Of a stretch of 64,000 bases of DNA, positions 41,796 through 51,500 are shown in pieces. This DNA comes from Chachezhania antarctica. Lineage in GTDB: Bacteria > Pseudomonadota > Alphaproteobacteria > Rhodobacterales > Rhodobacteraceae. The position numbers and the translations under genes are program-made. The stretch's first letter is position 1; every line of letters begins with the position of its first letter. The notes beneath the pieces were generated by a model, which saw only the letters and a program-made list of their open reading frames with translations, was not told the DNA's origin and ran no database searches. Where the stretch lies: NCBI RefSeq assembly GCF_003646465.1, contig NZ_QZEX01000002.1, positions 450,471 to 514,470 on the forward strand, read 5' to 3'.

Positions 41796-42065
41796 TCAGG
41801 CGGTGCGCCCCGCCGCCAATTGCCGATAGCCCTCGGAACTAAGCCAGCGCGCGCGTTCAAGATGGGCGTCATGGACCATGCGCGCCCGCTCCGGCTCTTT
41901 CTGCGCATCGAGACCCAGGATGATCTGCGCGGCCTCCTGCCAGCTCGCGCCCTCGCCTGCAGCATCGAGCAAACGCATGTACTGCGCCATGTGACGACGG
42001 TCATACTCCGTCACCACGGTCCCCTGCGGCGGCACATCCTGCAAGCTGCTGATCGTCACACGCAT
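41796..42065 (-). CDS. Second DUF2285/RovC-type DNA-binding protein
   Basis: An 89-residue protein with YDRRHMAQYMRLLDAAGEGASWQEAAQIILGLD and HLERARWLSSEGYRQL, matching small DUF2285-type proteins paired with XRE regulators in these elements. ATG 42065 is chosen over a GTG two codons upstream. The gene lies 99 bases downstream of the XRE gene. Confidence 0.8.
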   Translation of the reverse strand: MRVTISSLQDVPPQGTVVTEYDRRHMAQYMRLLDAAGEGASWQEAAQIILGLDAQKEPERARMVHDAHLERARWLSSEGYRQLAAGRTA

Positions 42066-42164
42066 CCCCACTGCGGCTTCTGTACAATCCTAGCACAGAA
42101 GGTTGACGTTTTCGTGAGCACGGCAATAGCGCAATTCCGTTCACGGCGAAACCTGCCGGAATAG

Positions 42165-42413
42165 TCAGCTCTTAGCGACGGCCTTCGCCTGAACATGCAT
42201 CACTCCAATCCCCTGGTCGGAGTTCAGGAGCAGAATGCCATTCGCTTCGAACGCCCGTCGAACCTGATCGCGCGTGGTCTCGTAGACCTCGAGTCCGCTT
42301 TCGGACTCAAGGCGCTTGAGCGCGGTCAAAGATACCCGGGCCTCATCCGCAAGCTGCTCCTGTGTCCAGCCAAGAAGCGCACGCGCGGCCCGCGATTGTC
42401 GGGCGGTGATCAT
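42165..42413 (-). CDS. XRE-family helix-turn-helix regulator
   Basis: An 82-residue Cro/CI-type repressor (ARQSRAARALLGWTQEQLADEARVSLTALKRLESE, about residues 4-38). The likely binding site is a perfect palindrome (42456-42470) 43 bases upstream of the start, so it probably represses its own gene and the DUF2285 genes downstream. It is a candidate master switch of the element. Confidence 0.88.
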   Translation of the reverse strand: MITARQSRAARALLGWTQEQLADEARVSLTALKRLESESGLEVYETTRDQVRRAFEANGILLLNSDQGIGVMHVQAKAVAKS

Positions 42414-42455
42414 GCAGATCACCTCCCATCCGGCCCGGCGCGCACGCCAGAACTA

Positions 42456-42470
42456 CGACTATTATAGTCG
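42456..42470. promoter_or_regulatory. Operator palindrome upstream of the XRE gene
   Basis: CGACTATTATAGTCG is a perfect 15-bp palindrome (7-bp arms, central T) in an otherwise GC-rich region. It contains an AT-rich centre that could overlap a -10 element on the minus strand. Position fits autoregulation by the XRE protein. Confidence 0.6.
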
Positions 42471-42606
42471 CTCTCCGGGAAATCTCTACCGGAATTCTTC
42501 TGCGTTTATATCGCGTTTTGTCTTGGCACCGCCGAACCGAGGAACTGATTCGGTTGCCCGGTTTGGCGGGCGGGCCCCGGCCTTTCGGCCGGGGCCCAGG
42601 GCGTCG

Positions 42607-42930
42607 TTACTCGCTGCGGCGACCGTTGGGACGGGACCAGATCAGCGCGTAGCTCTCGCCATCTTCGTCGTCGAAGAGGTTAGCGTAGATCGGGGCGGTG
42701 AAGCTCGGATCGTCGAGCTTGAGGCCCAGATAGTCGCGGCCCTCGCCCGAGCGCTTGGACCAGGCGGCGCCGATCTCGGCGCGGCCCACCAGGACCCGAT
42801 GGCTGGGGGCGTTCTCGCCGGTGGCGCGGGTGTCGGGGACGATGCGCACGCCCTTGGCCTGAACGCTGAGGGTGACGATTTCGCCGGTGAATTCGTTGCC
42901 GGTCTTCTTGAAGGTGCCGATGGTCGCCAT
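42607..42930 (-). CDS. DUF736 protein, copy 2
   Basis: A 107-residue DUF736 protein (ATIGTFKKTGNEFTGEIVTLSV...ANLFDDEDGESYALIWSRP). It is the more canonical of the two copies. The frame is open for 180 more codons upstream, but the family begins at this methionine and the upstream part is rich in stop-free GC sequence without domain sense. Confidence 0.92.
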   Translation of the reverse strand: MATIGTFKKTGNEFTGEIVTLSVQAKGVRIVPDTRATGENAPSHRVLVGRAEIGAAWSKRSGEGRDYLGLKLDDPSFTAPIYANLFDDEDGESYALIWSRPNGRRSE

Positions 42931-43486
42931 TTTAAGTCTCCGTTTTCCGTTTCCGGGTCCGCACCATTGCGGCCCGATGGCGATCGACAGGCCGAAGACG
43001 ACCGGCGGCGCACCCCCGGCGTGCCGGGGGCCGGACAGCACAGGCAGAACTTTCTTGTTTCGCGCGGGATGGGCGCAGCCCAGGGGAAGAAAGTTATGGC
43101 GGCGCTGTTGCGCCAAGCCGGTCGAGGCACTGCCGGTATTCGGCCAGATCAGGCCATTGAAAGGGCCGTATGGAGCCGACATGGGACGGGCAAGGAACGG
43201 AGACGATGGCGACTGCGGATGCCCGTCATCCTGACCGGCCTTTCCACCGGCGGGTTTGCTCACCCGCGACAGGCCATGCGCATCACTCTCCAAGCGCCCC
43301 GCCCGGCGCCCCCCCGCGATCACAGGTGCGATTTGCCGCTCGAACGGTCCGCCATTACCACTGCGCAGCCACGGGCCGTGACGCGGGCCTCTTGCCGATC
43401 CACACCCCGCCCCATACCGGCAATCTGACGATTGGGATGGCAGTCCAGCACTGATCAGGCCCCGCCTCATCGGACCGTCAAAAATG
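42931..43486. other. Long intergenic region with hairpins
   Basis: This 556-base stretch has no supported gene, although the frame of the DUF736 gene stays open through most of it. It contains two strong inverted repeats: CCCCCGGC/GCCGGGGG (43013-43030) and GCGGGT/ACCCGC (43250-43267). It may act at DNA or RNA level as a long leader of DUF736. Confidence 0.5.
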
Positions 43487-43924
43487 TCATGCGCCTATGG
43501 GAGACCTACCCGAAAGCTCGGCTGCCGAACCGGCAATGCGGAGAAAGGCGGAAATGCCGACGGCGGCAGCGCCGATGGCCGAGAAGATCATCTGCCATGT
43601 CTCCGAGGGCATGATGGCCCTGGTGATCCCAAGGGTGGCGTGGAAGCCAGCGAGCATCGCCGGTACCACGAAGATCAGCGCGATGACAAACCGCGCCCAG
43701 AGCGGGCGCACGAGCATGATCAGCGCCTGACCGATGGCAAGCGTCAGGCCGGCGGCGAAGCCACCGACAAAGATTGCACCGAACCAGCCTGCGCCGGTGC
43801 CATACGCCCAGATGCCGGTGTGAAACCCGACGAGGAACGGCAGGGCGAAGACGGCGAGGTTGAACACCAACCAGCACAGGCCCGCAATGGCCGCGAAAGA
43901 TGCAAGGATTCCGAGAACGATCAT
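43487..43924 (-). CDS. Membrane protein of unknown function
   Basis: A 145-residue protein with four hydrophobic segments (about 3-33, 38-62, 68-95 and 105-125) joined by short loops. It resembles hypothetical membrane proteins that accompany DUF736/DUF2493 genes in sphingomonad and rhodobacter elements. ATG 43924 is preferred because the hydrophobic N-terminus then begins the protein and GGGAG lies upstream. No catalytic motif seen. Confidence 0.7.
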   Translation of the reverse strand: MIVLGILASFAAIAGLCWLVFNLAVFALPFLVGFHTGIWAYGTGAGWFGAIFVGGFAAGLTLAIGQALIMLVRPLWARFVIALIFVVPAMLAGFHATLGITRAIMPSETWQMIFSAIGAAAVGISAFLRIAGSAAELSGRSPIGA

Positions 43925-44057
43925 GGTGGAGTCTCCCGTTTGACGTGGAACGGTCGCGCCTTCCACCACCACCATGGCGCAAGGCGAACATAACATGAAA
44001 CTGCCCGGCATGGCGAGAGTTCTGCCGGGCATGGTGTCGACGGATTGCTGGCAGCGC

Positions 44058-44984
44058 TCATGCGCTGCCCTCCGCCAGGCGGTAGACCGGGATGCCCATC
44101 TTGCGGGCCTTGTCGGCGAGGTTTTCCTGAATGCCGGTGCCGGGGAAGATGATGACCCCGATCGGCATGGTATCGAGCATCCGGTCGTTGCGCTTGAAGG
44201 GCGCGGCCTTGGCGTGTTTCGTCCAGTTGGGCTTAAAGGCGACCTGCGGCACCTTGCGGTTGTTGGCCCAAGTGGCCGCGATGCGTTCGGCGCCTTTCGG
44301 GCTGCCGCCGTGCAGAAGCACCATGTCGGGGTGCTTGGCATGGACCTGATCGAGCCTGGCCCAGATCGTGCGGTGATCGGTGGTGTCGCCGCCCGAGAAG
44401 GCGATCTTCGGCCCGGCGGGTAGCAGTACCTCGTTGTCGGCCCTCTGCTTGGCGGCGAGAAAATCTCGGCTGTCGATCATGGCCGAGGTCATCTGGCGAT
44501 GGTTGACCCGTGATCCGGAGCGCGGCGACCAGGGCGTGCCTGTGGTGCGCAGGAAGAGGTCGGCGGCGGTCTCGCGGAAGGTCTCCATGCTGTCGCGACG
44601 CTCGATCAGGTTTTCTCCGATGCCGATCAGGGTCTCCAACTGGACGGATTTCACCTCGCTTCCGTCCTGTTCGCGCTGAAGGCGCTTCTGAGCCTGCTCG
44701 TTATCGTCGAGTTTGCGTTCGATCCGCTCGACGGCGCGGTGGAAGGTGTTGACCGTGGACCACATGATCTCGTCTAGGTCGAAATCGAGGCTGGTGTCGG
44801 CCATGGTGGAGATCAGGGCATCGAAGATGTCGGCAACCGCGCCTTGGATGGCGTTGTCCTCGGGCGTGATCCGGGGGTCGGCCTCGCCCTCGGCGGGACG
44901 GTAGCCATAGAGTTCGAGCTCTTCGATGACATGGCCGGTGGGAGACGTGCTGTGATCGGGTTCGAATTCGTCATGGGCATACAT
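44058..44984 (-). CDS. DUF2493 protein (SLOG-superfamily)
   Basis: A 308-residue protein. The C-terminal third (PKIAFSGGDTTDHRTIWARLDQVHAKHPDMVLLHGGSPKGAERIAATWA) is the DUF2493 nucleotide-binding Rossmann-like domain of the SLOG superfamily. The N-terminal part is helical with a coiled region (about 80-110). SLOG domains bind or sense nucleotide-derived ligands; here the role is unknown. A perfect 7-bp hairpin (45006-45020) lies upstream. Confidence 0.88.
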   Translation of the reverse strand: MYAHDEFEPDHSTSPTGHVIEELELYGYRPAEGEADPRITPEDNAIQGAVADIFDALISTMADTSLDFDLDEIMWSTVNTFHRAVERIERKLDDNEQAQKRLQREQDGSEVKSVQLETLIGIGENLIERRDSMETFRETAADLFLRTTGTPWSPRSGSRVNHRQMTSAMIDSRDFLAAKQRADNEVLLPAGPKIAFSGGDTTDHRTIWARLDQVHAKHPDMVLLHGGSPKGAERIAATWANNRKVPQVAFKPNWTKHAKAAPFKRNDRMLDTMPIGVIIFPGTGIQENLADKARKMGIPVYRLAEGSA

Positions 44985-45327
44985 GGGATGTGTCCTTCGG
45001 CTGGACCGCGACCGTCGCGGCCTTCATGGCGACGACAAGCCCACGGGCGCTCCGGCCTGGCAGCCCGAGCTCTTTGCGAGGGCCTTGATGGCAAAGCCCG
45101 GCTGATTTGCTTCGCGCTGTAAAGGCGGGGGAGACGGGGTCCCACGCGACCTGTCGCGTGGGGTGGCTGGCCGCCGACGGAAATCAGTCGGGCGCCGCCA
45201 TTGCCGGGCCGGAGCGTTTGTGGGCCGCTCGCCCTCTCAAGAAGGCCAAGGCGCGGTCCCCTTGCCGAGGTGCCCCAACCCCTTGCCCATGGCGGGATCG
45301 TTTGTCCCAGATCACGACCCTCTCTGG
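44985..45327. other. Intergenic region with two perfect hairpins
   Basis: This 343-base stretch between the DUF2493 and Toprim genes holds no gene I can support. It contains CCGCGAC-C-GTCGCGG (45006-45020), close to the DUF2493 start, and a 22-bp perfect palindrome CCCACGCGAC-CT-GTCGCGTGGG (45141-45162). The latter may be a terminator without T-run or a protein-binding site. Confidence 0.55.
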
Positions 45328-46374
45328 CTATGGCGCGCGTGACATGAAACGGCTGACGTCCTCAGGGGCGATCTGCACCCGGATCTGCGCCCTAAGCGCC
45401 TCCAGGCCGAGGCTCACGAGATCGTCGTTGAAATCCCCCAGCATGGGCGAGAGCGTGATGGCCTCGATCCCGGCTCCGATGGCCCGGTCCACCAGGCTGT
45501 CCCGCGCGGCGTCACCTGCCGGATCGTTGTCGCGGACGATGTAGAGCCTGCGCAGATGCGGGGAGAACTGGATGGCGGAGAGGTGCCCGGCCGAAAGTGC
45601 GGAGGCCATCGGCATCCTAGGCAATGCCTGCCGCAGCGAGAGGATGGTTTCGATCCCCTCGCCTGCCGCCATGACAACCTGCACCCCGCCAAACCGGACG
45701 GCGTTTCCGAGCAGGTCTCCCATTGCCTTTCTCGGCGGATCGAGCGGCGCCTTGCCGGAGCCGTCGCGGATGAGCCAGGTGCGATGCGCGCCGGTGATCC
45801 TGCCATCGAGGTCGGTCACCGCGGCAATCATGGCGGGCCATGCCTCTGTCGGCCCATCGCCCTCGGGTCGCCAGTAGCAGCTCGGATGGAACCGCAGATT
45901 CGCGGTTCCGCGTAAATCCGTAATGCCGCGTCCGCGTAAATACGTCTCCGCGAGGCTGCCGATCAATGGCCGGGTCATGTGCCAGAGGCGGCGCGCCGCT
46001 TCGGACGAACCGGATGGTACCGGCGGTGTTCGGAACTTGCGGGACTGTGGCTCCGGTTCGGGATGCGGCAGGCTGAGGAAGCGGCGGGCTTCCTCGGCAA
46101 CATCAGCAAAATCGATAAGGCCGAGGCTTTCGCCGATCACGTCGAGCAGATCGCCATGTTCCCCGCTCTGCGCATCGGTCCATTTGCCGGCCGCGCCCTT
46201 GCCCGATTCCGGCCCGGTCAGACGGACGAACATGGAGCGGCCGGGACTGTTCTGCACATCGCCGACCTGCCAGTAATTGCCCTGTTTGCGCCCATTCGAG
46301 AGATAGTGGCGGCATACCGCCTCGGCCTCTCGGCCGAGACGCTGCGCCAGTTCGGAAGCGTTGAGGCGTGCCAT
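45328..46374 (-). CDS. Toprim-domain protein (DUF7146, primase-like)
   Basis: A 348-residue protein with an N-terminal DUF7146 region (YLSNGRKQGNYWQVGDVQNSPGRSMFVRL) and a C-terminal Toprim fold (VVMAAGEGIETILSLRQALP with the Glu, and LYIVRDNDPAGDAAR with the D-x-D). It is probably a primase-like enzyme converting the incoming single strand to duplex DNA. The start overlaps the strawberry-notch stop by one base, so the two are translated together. Confidence 0.88.
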   Translation of the reverse strand: MARLNASELAQRLGREAEAVCRHYLSNGRKQGNYWQVGDVQNSPGRSMFVRLTGPESGKGAAGKWTDAQSGEHGDLLDVIGESLGLIDFADVAEEARRFLSLPHPEPEPQSRKFRTPPVPSGSSEAARRLWHMTRPLIGSLAETYLRGRGITDLRGTANLRFHPSCYWRPEGDGPTEAWPAMIAAVTDLDGRITGAHRTWLIRDGSGKAPLDPPRKAMGDLLGNAVRFGGVQVVMAAGEGIETILSLRQALPRMPMASALSAGHLSAIQFSPHLRRLYIVRDNDPAGDAARDSLVDRAIGAGIEAITLSPMLGDFNDDLVSLGLEALRAQIRVQIAPEDVSRFMSRAP

Positions 46375-49300
46375 CACGCGGCCTCCCGCTCGGAAATGCG
46401 CTCGACCGGGAAGCGGTCGAGCAGTCTGCCGATGATCTCCGGCCCGGCTTCCCCGACCGGAACGAAGAAGCGAAGTTTCCAGGAAATGATCTCGCTGAAG
46501 AGCCCATAGGCGCGCAGCCGATCGCGCATGGTATCGGTGAAGCCGGTGAGCTCGATCCGGTTCGCGCCCATGACACGCGAGCGTCGCAGTTGCAGCCCTT
46601 CGGCCAGATCGAAGATCGTCCGGCCCTCGATCAGCGCGGCATAGGCCTCGTCCGGGGTGATGCTGGTCGCAACCCCGCTGGTGGCGGCATTGGCCGCCCA
46701 AGCGGGTGAGACCCGGCGACCGATGATGCGCTCGCCCTCATCGGTCTGGAGCCGATAGACGCGGGAGGAGTCCTGCGGCAGGCGCTTCCAGATCGGCAGC
46801 AGCAGCCCGGTCACCATATGCAGGATGCTGTCGGTGAACTCCGGCACTTCGTCCAACTCGGCCTGCCATGCCGAGGCGAAGGCAGCGCGTTCGGCCTCGA
46901 CCCAGTGGGTCTCGCCCATCGCCCGCGCTGGCATGTTCATCGCTTCCATCGGCCGGATCAGCCGGACGCGGCGCTCGATCTCGCCATCGTCCAGCATGAC
47001 GCTGGTGGTGGGGATCTGCATGGCGGCACGACCGGACCGCTCGTTGACGAGCAGCTTCGCCCGTGGATCATCCAGTTCTGCAAGAGCTGCATCCAGCGTC
47101 ACCGGCTGATTGCGCTTGCGCTCGGTCAGGGTCAGGAGCCGCGTTTCGGCACCGGTGCCGGGATGGGTACGGATCACCTGCCGGTCGGTGACGATGAAGC
47201 TTTCCGCCTTCAGGGTCTCCAGCCCCATGTCATAGGTGCCCGATGCAATGGCGCCGTCGATGCGCGCCTGCAGAAGCTGCTCGAAGGCCGAGAACAGGAT
47301 GCCCTGCATCTCGATGGTCAGCGCCAGAAGGCGGTTGAGAAAAGTGGTGATCGGCGGCAGATCGTCCTTGATCCCATTGCTGTCCATCAGTTTGAGACCG
47401 GTAGCGGATTCAAACCTCTCCAGCGAGCAGCCCTCGACCTTGCCGCTCACGATCAGCAGATAGAGCTGGCGTAGCGCATCGCGAGCGTAGGCGGATTCCA
47501 GATTGTCCTCGGGCCGGAACAGGCCCTGTCCGCCGGTCTGGCGCTGGCCGCGGGTGATCGCGCCGAGCGTGTCGAGACGACGGGCGATCGTGCTGAGGAA
47601 GCGCTTCTCGGCTTTGACGTCCGTGGCGATGGGCCGGAACAGCGGTGGTTGCGCCTGATTGGTGCGGTTGGTGCGCCCCAGCCCCTGAATGGCGGTATCG
47701 GCCTTCCAGCCCGGTTCCAGCAGGTAATGCACCCGCAGCCGCTGGTTCCGCGCCGAGAGCTCCGCATGATAGCTGCGCCCGGTGCCCCCCGCATCCGAGA
47801 AGACCAGAATGCGCTTCTGATCATCCATGAAGGCCGAGGTCTCTGCCAGGTTTGCGGAGGGCGCACGGTTCTCGACCGCCAGACGCGCCGATGCGCCATC
47901 GCCCTTGCGCACGATCCGGCGCGAGCGGCCGGTGACCTCCGCCACCAGATCGGTGCCGAAGCGCTGAACGATCTGGTCGAGCGCCCCCGGAACCGGCGGC
48001 AACGAGCCGAGCTGTTCGAGCATCTCGTTCCGCCGGGCCACGGCTTCGCGGCTCTCGACCGGCTGACCGTCCCGGAACACCGGCCGCGAGGAGAGGTTGC
48101 CTTCGCTGTCGGTGAAGGGTTCGTAGAGCTGCACCGGGAAGGAATGCTGCAAATACGAGCCGACATATTCCCGCGGCGTGAGGTCGACGGAAATGTCGTT
48201 CCATTCCTCGGTCGGGATCTCCGCCAGCCGCCGTTCCATCAGCGCCTCGCCAGTCGAGACGATCTGGATGACGGCCGCATGGCCCGTCTCCAGATCGGCG
48301 TCGATCGAGCGGATCAGCGTCGGGGTTTTCATCGAGGTCAGTAGATGGCCGAAGAAGCGCTGCTTGGTGCTCTCGAAGGCCGAGCGCGCTGCGGATTTGG
48401 CCTGCCGATTCAGCGTCGCCCCACCAGATTCTGGGCTGCCGGTGATATTGGCCGCTTCCATCGCCGCGTCCAGGTTCCCATGGATCACGGCGAACGCGGC
48501 CGCGTAAGCGTCATAGATGCGGCGCTGCTCGTCGGTGAGCTTGTGCTCGACCAGCTCGTATTCGACGCCGTCATAAGAAAGCGAGCGCGCGGTATAGAGG
48601 CCGAGAGATCGCAGGTCGCGGGCCAGAACCTCCATCGCCGCCACACCGCCGGCCTCGATCGCCTCGACAAATTCAGCGCGGGTCTGGAACGGAAAATCCT
48701 CGCCACCCCAGAGACCGAGCCGTTGTGCATAGGCGAGGTTGTGGACGGTCGTGGCCCCGGTTGCCGAGACATAGACCACGCGGGCATCCGGCAGGGCATG
48801 CTGGAGCCGCAGGCCTGCGCGTCCCTGCTGCGAAGCGGCGATATCGCCGCGGTCTCCCTTGCCGCCACCGGCATTCTGCATCACATGGCTCTCGTCGAAG
48901 ATGATGACCCCATCGAAATCGGAGCCCAACCATTCGACGATCTGCCTGACGCGCGAAACCTTCTCGCCCCGGTCATCGGAGCGTAGGGTGGCATAGGTGG
49001 TGAACAGGATGCCTCCCGACAGCGTGATCTTTGCGCCTTGAGGGAAGCGTGACAGAGGCGTGACCAGCAAGCGTTCCATGCCGAGCGCCGACCAGTCACG
49101 TTGCGCATCCTCGATCAGCTTGTCGGACTTGCTGATCCAGACCGCCTTGCGGCGACCGCGCAGCCAGTTGTCGAGGATGATCCCGGCCGACTGACGGCCC
49201 TTGCCGGCACCGGTGCCGTCACCGAGCATGAAGCCGCGGCGGAAACGGACAGCGCCGGCAGCATCCTCGGCGGCGGCGCTCACCTTGTCGAAATGCTCGT

Positions 49301-50708
49301 CCACGGTCCAGGCACCTGCGAGGTGATCGAAATGGGATTCCCCGGCGTAGATAACGGTCTCCAACTGCGCGTCGGAGAGCCGGGTACGGATGTCGGCGGG
49401 CAACATTGGCCGATAGGAGGGCTTCGGAGGTGCGACGGAGGCCATGGCGGCGGACTGCACCAGCCTGGTCGGGTGCGGCTCGGCGCCGGAGATGCGCAGC
49501 GATTGCAGCGCATATTCCTCATAGATCGCGTCCGACAAGCGCGCGCCCTCGGGCGGCGCCCAGTCCACGGTCTCATACTCGAGCTCCACCCCCTCGGGAT
49601 CGGACGCTGGTGCGGCGGCGGGTCGGGACGCTGTGGCGCGAGCGAGATAACCGCGCACGGTCTTCGGCGCAGCTGCCGGCACGGGAGAAGCGACCTTCGG
49701 CAGCGACACCGGCAAGCGCAGCGGAAGCTGGCTTTCGATCCAGCCGAGCAGCGTGACAACGTCGGGTGCAATCCCTGCCGAGGCCGGGAAGACTGACGGA
49801 TCGTCGGCGGGCAGTTTGTCGATCACCGTCAGCCGCGTGTCGATGCGGGTGCCATGTCTGGCGAAGACCGCGCCATCGATCGCCGCGGTGAAGACCAGGC
49901 GGCCGCGGTCCTGCAGGCGGATGAAGGCGTCGCGCCAGGCCGGTGCTTCCGGTCCGAAGTTCGCGCCGGTGATCGTGACCAGCCGTCCGCCAGGAGCAAG
50001 CCGGGCCAGCGCCGAGGCGACATGACGAAGGGCAGCATCCGCCATCCGCCCCTCGACATTGGCCATGACCGAGAAAGGTGGGTTCATCAGCACCACGGAC
50101 GGCACGGCCTCCGGGACCAGATGATCGTCGATCTGGGCGGCGTCGAACCGGGTGACTGGAAAGGCCGGAAAGAGGGAAGAGAGAAGATCGGCGCGGGTCT
50201 CGGCGAGTTCGTTGAGGATCAGCGAGCCGCCGGCAGCCTGTGCGAGGATCGCCATCAGGCCGGGGCCGGCCGAGGGTTCCAGCACCACGTCATCGGGCGT
50301 GATCGCGGCCGCGGTCAGGGCGGCAAAGCCGAGAAGCAGAGGCGTGCTGAACTGCTGGAAGCTCTGACTTTCTTCGGAGCGGCGGGTCTGCGTCGGTAGT
50401 AACCCCGCGATCTTCGCCAGAGGACCGAGCCGGGACGCCGGGGAGGCGGCTTTGCGGAACAGCGCCTTTCCGTATTTGCGCAGGAACAGAACCGTGGCGA
50501 CCTCGCAGGCCTCATAAGCGAGCTTCCAGTCCCAGGCGCCACTGGCGTCGGAGGCGCCGAAAGCGCTTTCCATCGCATCGCGCAGGATCGCAATATCGAC
50601 GCGTTGACCGCGTTCGAGATGGGGAAGGAGGATATTGGCGGCGGCCAAGATCGCGGGTGCGGCGCCGAGCGGCGTGACCGGATCGGTCACGGGAGACGAG
50701 ATGTTCAT
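46374..50708 (-). CDS. Strawberry-notch-like helicase with N-terminal methyltransferase domain
   Basis: A 1444-residue protein typical of leading regions in these elements. An N-terminal N6-adenine methyltransferase-like domain has PSAGPG and the catalytic NPPF (about residue 208). The SF2 strawberry-notch NTPase follows: Walker A GDGTGAGKG (about 490), DESH (about 602) and the C-terminal Sno domain with GLGRTNRTNQ. It could modify or unwind the incoming DNA to evade restriction. Start ATG 50708 sits behind GAGGAT; the frame is open upstream through the leader. Anti-restriction role inferred. Confidence 0.9.
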   Translation of the reverse strand: MNISSPVTDPVTPLGAAPAILAAANILLPHLERGQRVDIAILRDAMESAFGASDASGAWDWKLAYEACEVATVLFLRKYGKALFRKAASPASRLGPLAKIAGLLPTQTRRSEESQSFQQFSTPLLLGFAALTAAAITPDDVVLEPSAGPGLMAILAQAAGGSLILNELAETRADLLSSLFPAFPVTRFDAAQIDDHLVPEAVPSVVLMNPPFSVMANVEGRMADAALRHVASALARLAPGGRLVTITGANFGPEAPAWRDAFIRLQDRGRLVFTAAIDGAVFARHGTRIDTRLTVIDKLPADDPSVFPASAGIAPDVVTLLGWIESQLPLRLPVSLPKVASPVPAAAPKTVRGYLARATASRPAAAPASDPEGVELEYETVDWAPPEGARLSDAIYEEYALQSLRISGAEPHPTRLVQSAAMASVAPPKPSYRPMLPADIRTRLSDAQLETVIYAGESHFDHLAGAWTVDEHFDKVSAAAEDAAGAVRFRRGFMLGDGTGAGKGRQSAGIILDNWLRGRRKAVWISKSDKLIEDAQRDWSALGMERLLVTPLSRFPQGAKITLSGGILFTTYATLRSDDRGEKVSRVRQIVEWLGSDFDGVIIFDESHVMQNAGGGKGDRGDIAASQQGRAGLRLQHALPDARVVYVSATGATTVHNLAYAQRLGLWGGEDFPFQTRAEFVEAIEAGGVAAMEVLARDLRSLGLYTARSLSYDGVEYELVEHKLTDEQRRIYDAYAAAFAVIHGNLDAAMEAANITGSPESGGATLNRQAKSAARSAFESTKQRFFGHLLTSMKTPTLIRSIDADLETGHAAVIQIVSTGEALMERRLAEIPTEEWNDISVDLTPREYVGSYLQHSFPVQLYEPFTDSEGNLSSRPVFRDGQPVESREAVARRNEMLEQLGSLPPVPGALDQIVQRFGTDLVAEVTGRSRRIVRKGDGASARLAVENRAPSANLAETSAFMDDQKRILVFSDAGGTGRSYHAELSARNQRLRVHYLLEPGWKADTAIQGLGRTNRTNQAQPPLFRPIATDVKAEKRFLSTIARRLDTLGAITRGQRQTGGQGLFRPEDNLESAYARDALRQLYLLIVSGKVEGCSLERFESATGLKLMDSNGIKDDLPPITTFLNRLLALTIEMQGILFSAFEQLLQARIDGAIASGTYDMGLETLKAESFIVTDRQVIRTHPGTGAETRLLTLTERKRNQPVTLDAALAELDDPRAKLLVNERSGRAAMQIPTTSVMLDDGEIERRVRLIRPMEAMNMPARAMGETHWVEAERAAFASAWQAELDEVPEFTDSILHMVTGLLLPIWKRLPQDSSRVYRLQTDEGERIIGRRVSPAWAANAATSGVATSITPDEAYAALIEGRTIFDLAEGLQLRRSRVMGANRIELTGFTDTMRDRLRAYGLFSEIISWKLRFFVPVGEAGPEIIGRLLDRFPVERISEREAA

Positions 50709-50732
50709 ATCGGGGATCCTCGGAGAGCGGGA

Positions 50733-50782
50733 GGGACAAGCCCGGACAGCGCTCTCTCGACCACCCGGACTCACCCCGTCCC
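50733..50782 (-). promoter_or_regulatory. Hairpin leader L4 of the strawberry-notch gene
   Basis: GGGAC and GTCCC arms (50733-50737 and 50778-50782) enclose a region with a GAGAGAG tract read on the minus strand. The arrangement resembles leaders L1-L3, but the stem bases differ in a paired way. It lies 25-75 bases before the start. Confidence 0.45.
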
Positions 50783-50855
50783 GGCCCCTCTCTGACTCTG
50801 GAAACGACGACATGAACAAAGCGCCCCGACCGGATGGTGGGGGCGCTTGTCAGGA

Positions 50856-51500
50856 TCAGCCGAACCTGCGTCCGGCTTCGGTGAAGGTGTAACCGTTGGC
50901 GATGATGGCCTCATCGACGACCTCATCCGAGGACAGATAGTCGTATTCGCGCTCGAGCTGGCGGTAGAGCCAGCGGGCGAGATCGCGCAACGCCTCGATA
51001 ACCACCTCCTCGGCGTCGGCGGTCAAGTCCTGCCAACTCAGGCTGTCACGCTCGACCGAGATTGCCATGCAATACTCATGGTAATAATGGCCGCGATGGG
51101 TGGCTTCGGCGCGTAGCTGGTAGAAATTACGCCGCTGGACCGCCTGCAGGGCATCGGCGATGCGGTGCAACTCGGTATCCTGCGGCGCGTATTCCCTGAT
51201 CAGGCGCGGCGCGCCCTTGCGATAGGCATAGAAAGTTTCGAAGCAGGCGCCATCCCCCTGGCTCCAGAAGCCCCGGAACCAGATGCAGGGGTCTTGCCGT
51301 GTGCCGCCGCCCATCAACCGGACGGTTCGGGTCTTGAGGTTCAGCCCTAGGATTTCGGCGACGCGCTGGAAATCCTCATAGACGCCATCGTACCAGTCAT
51401 CGCCGAAGCCACCCTCACGATACCAGACGCGGGCTTTGTCCCTAGCTGCATCGGAAAGCTCGTCGAGACGATAGACAGTGATCTCGATGACCTCACTCAT
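50856..51500 (-). CDS. Conserved hypothetical protein of the leading region
   Basis: A 214-residue protein, EIEITVYRLDEL-type opening followed by DAARDKARVWYREGG, seen in many alphaproteobacterial elements and sometimes labelled a toxin-antitoxin stability protein, without experimental basis known to me. It is helical with clustered aromatic residues. It overlaps the previous gene by 8 bases. ATG 51500 is chosen from the family's usual start. Confidence 0.7.
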   Translation of the reverse strand: MSEVIEITVYRLDELSDAARDKARVWYREGGFGDDWYDGVYEDFQRVAEILGLNLKTRTVRLMGGGTRQDPCIWFRGFWSQGDGACFETFYAYRKGAPRLIREYAPQDTELHRIADALQAVQRRNFYQLRAEATHRGHYYHEYCMAISVERDSLSWQDLTADAEEVVIEALRDLARWLYRQLEREYDYLSSDEVVDEAIIANGYTFTEAGRRFG

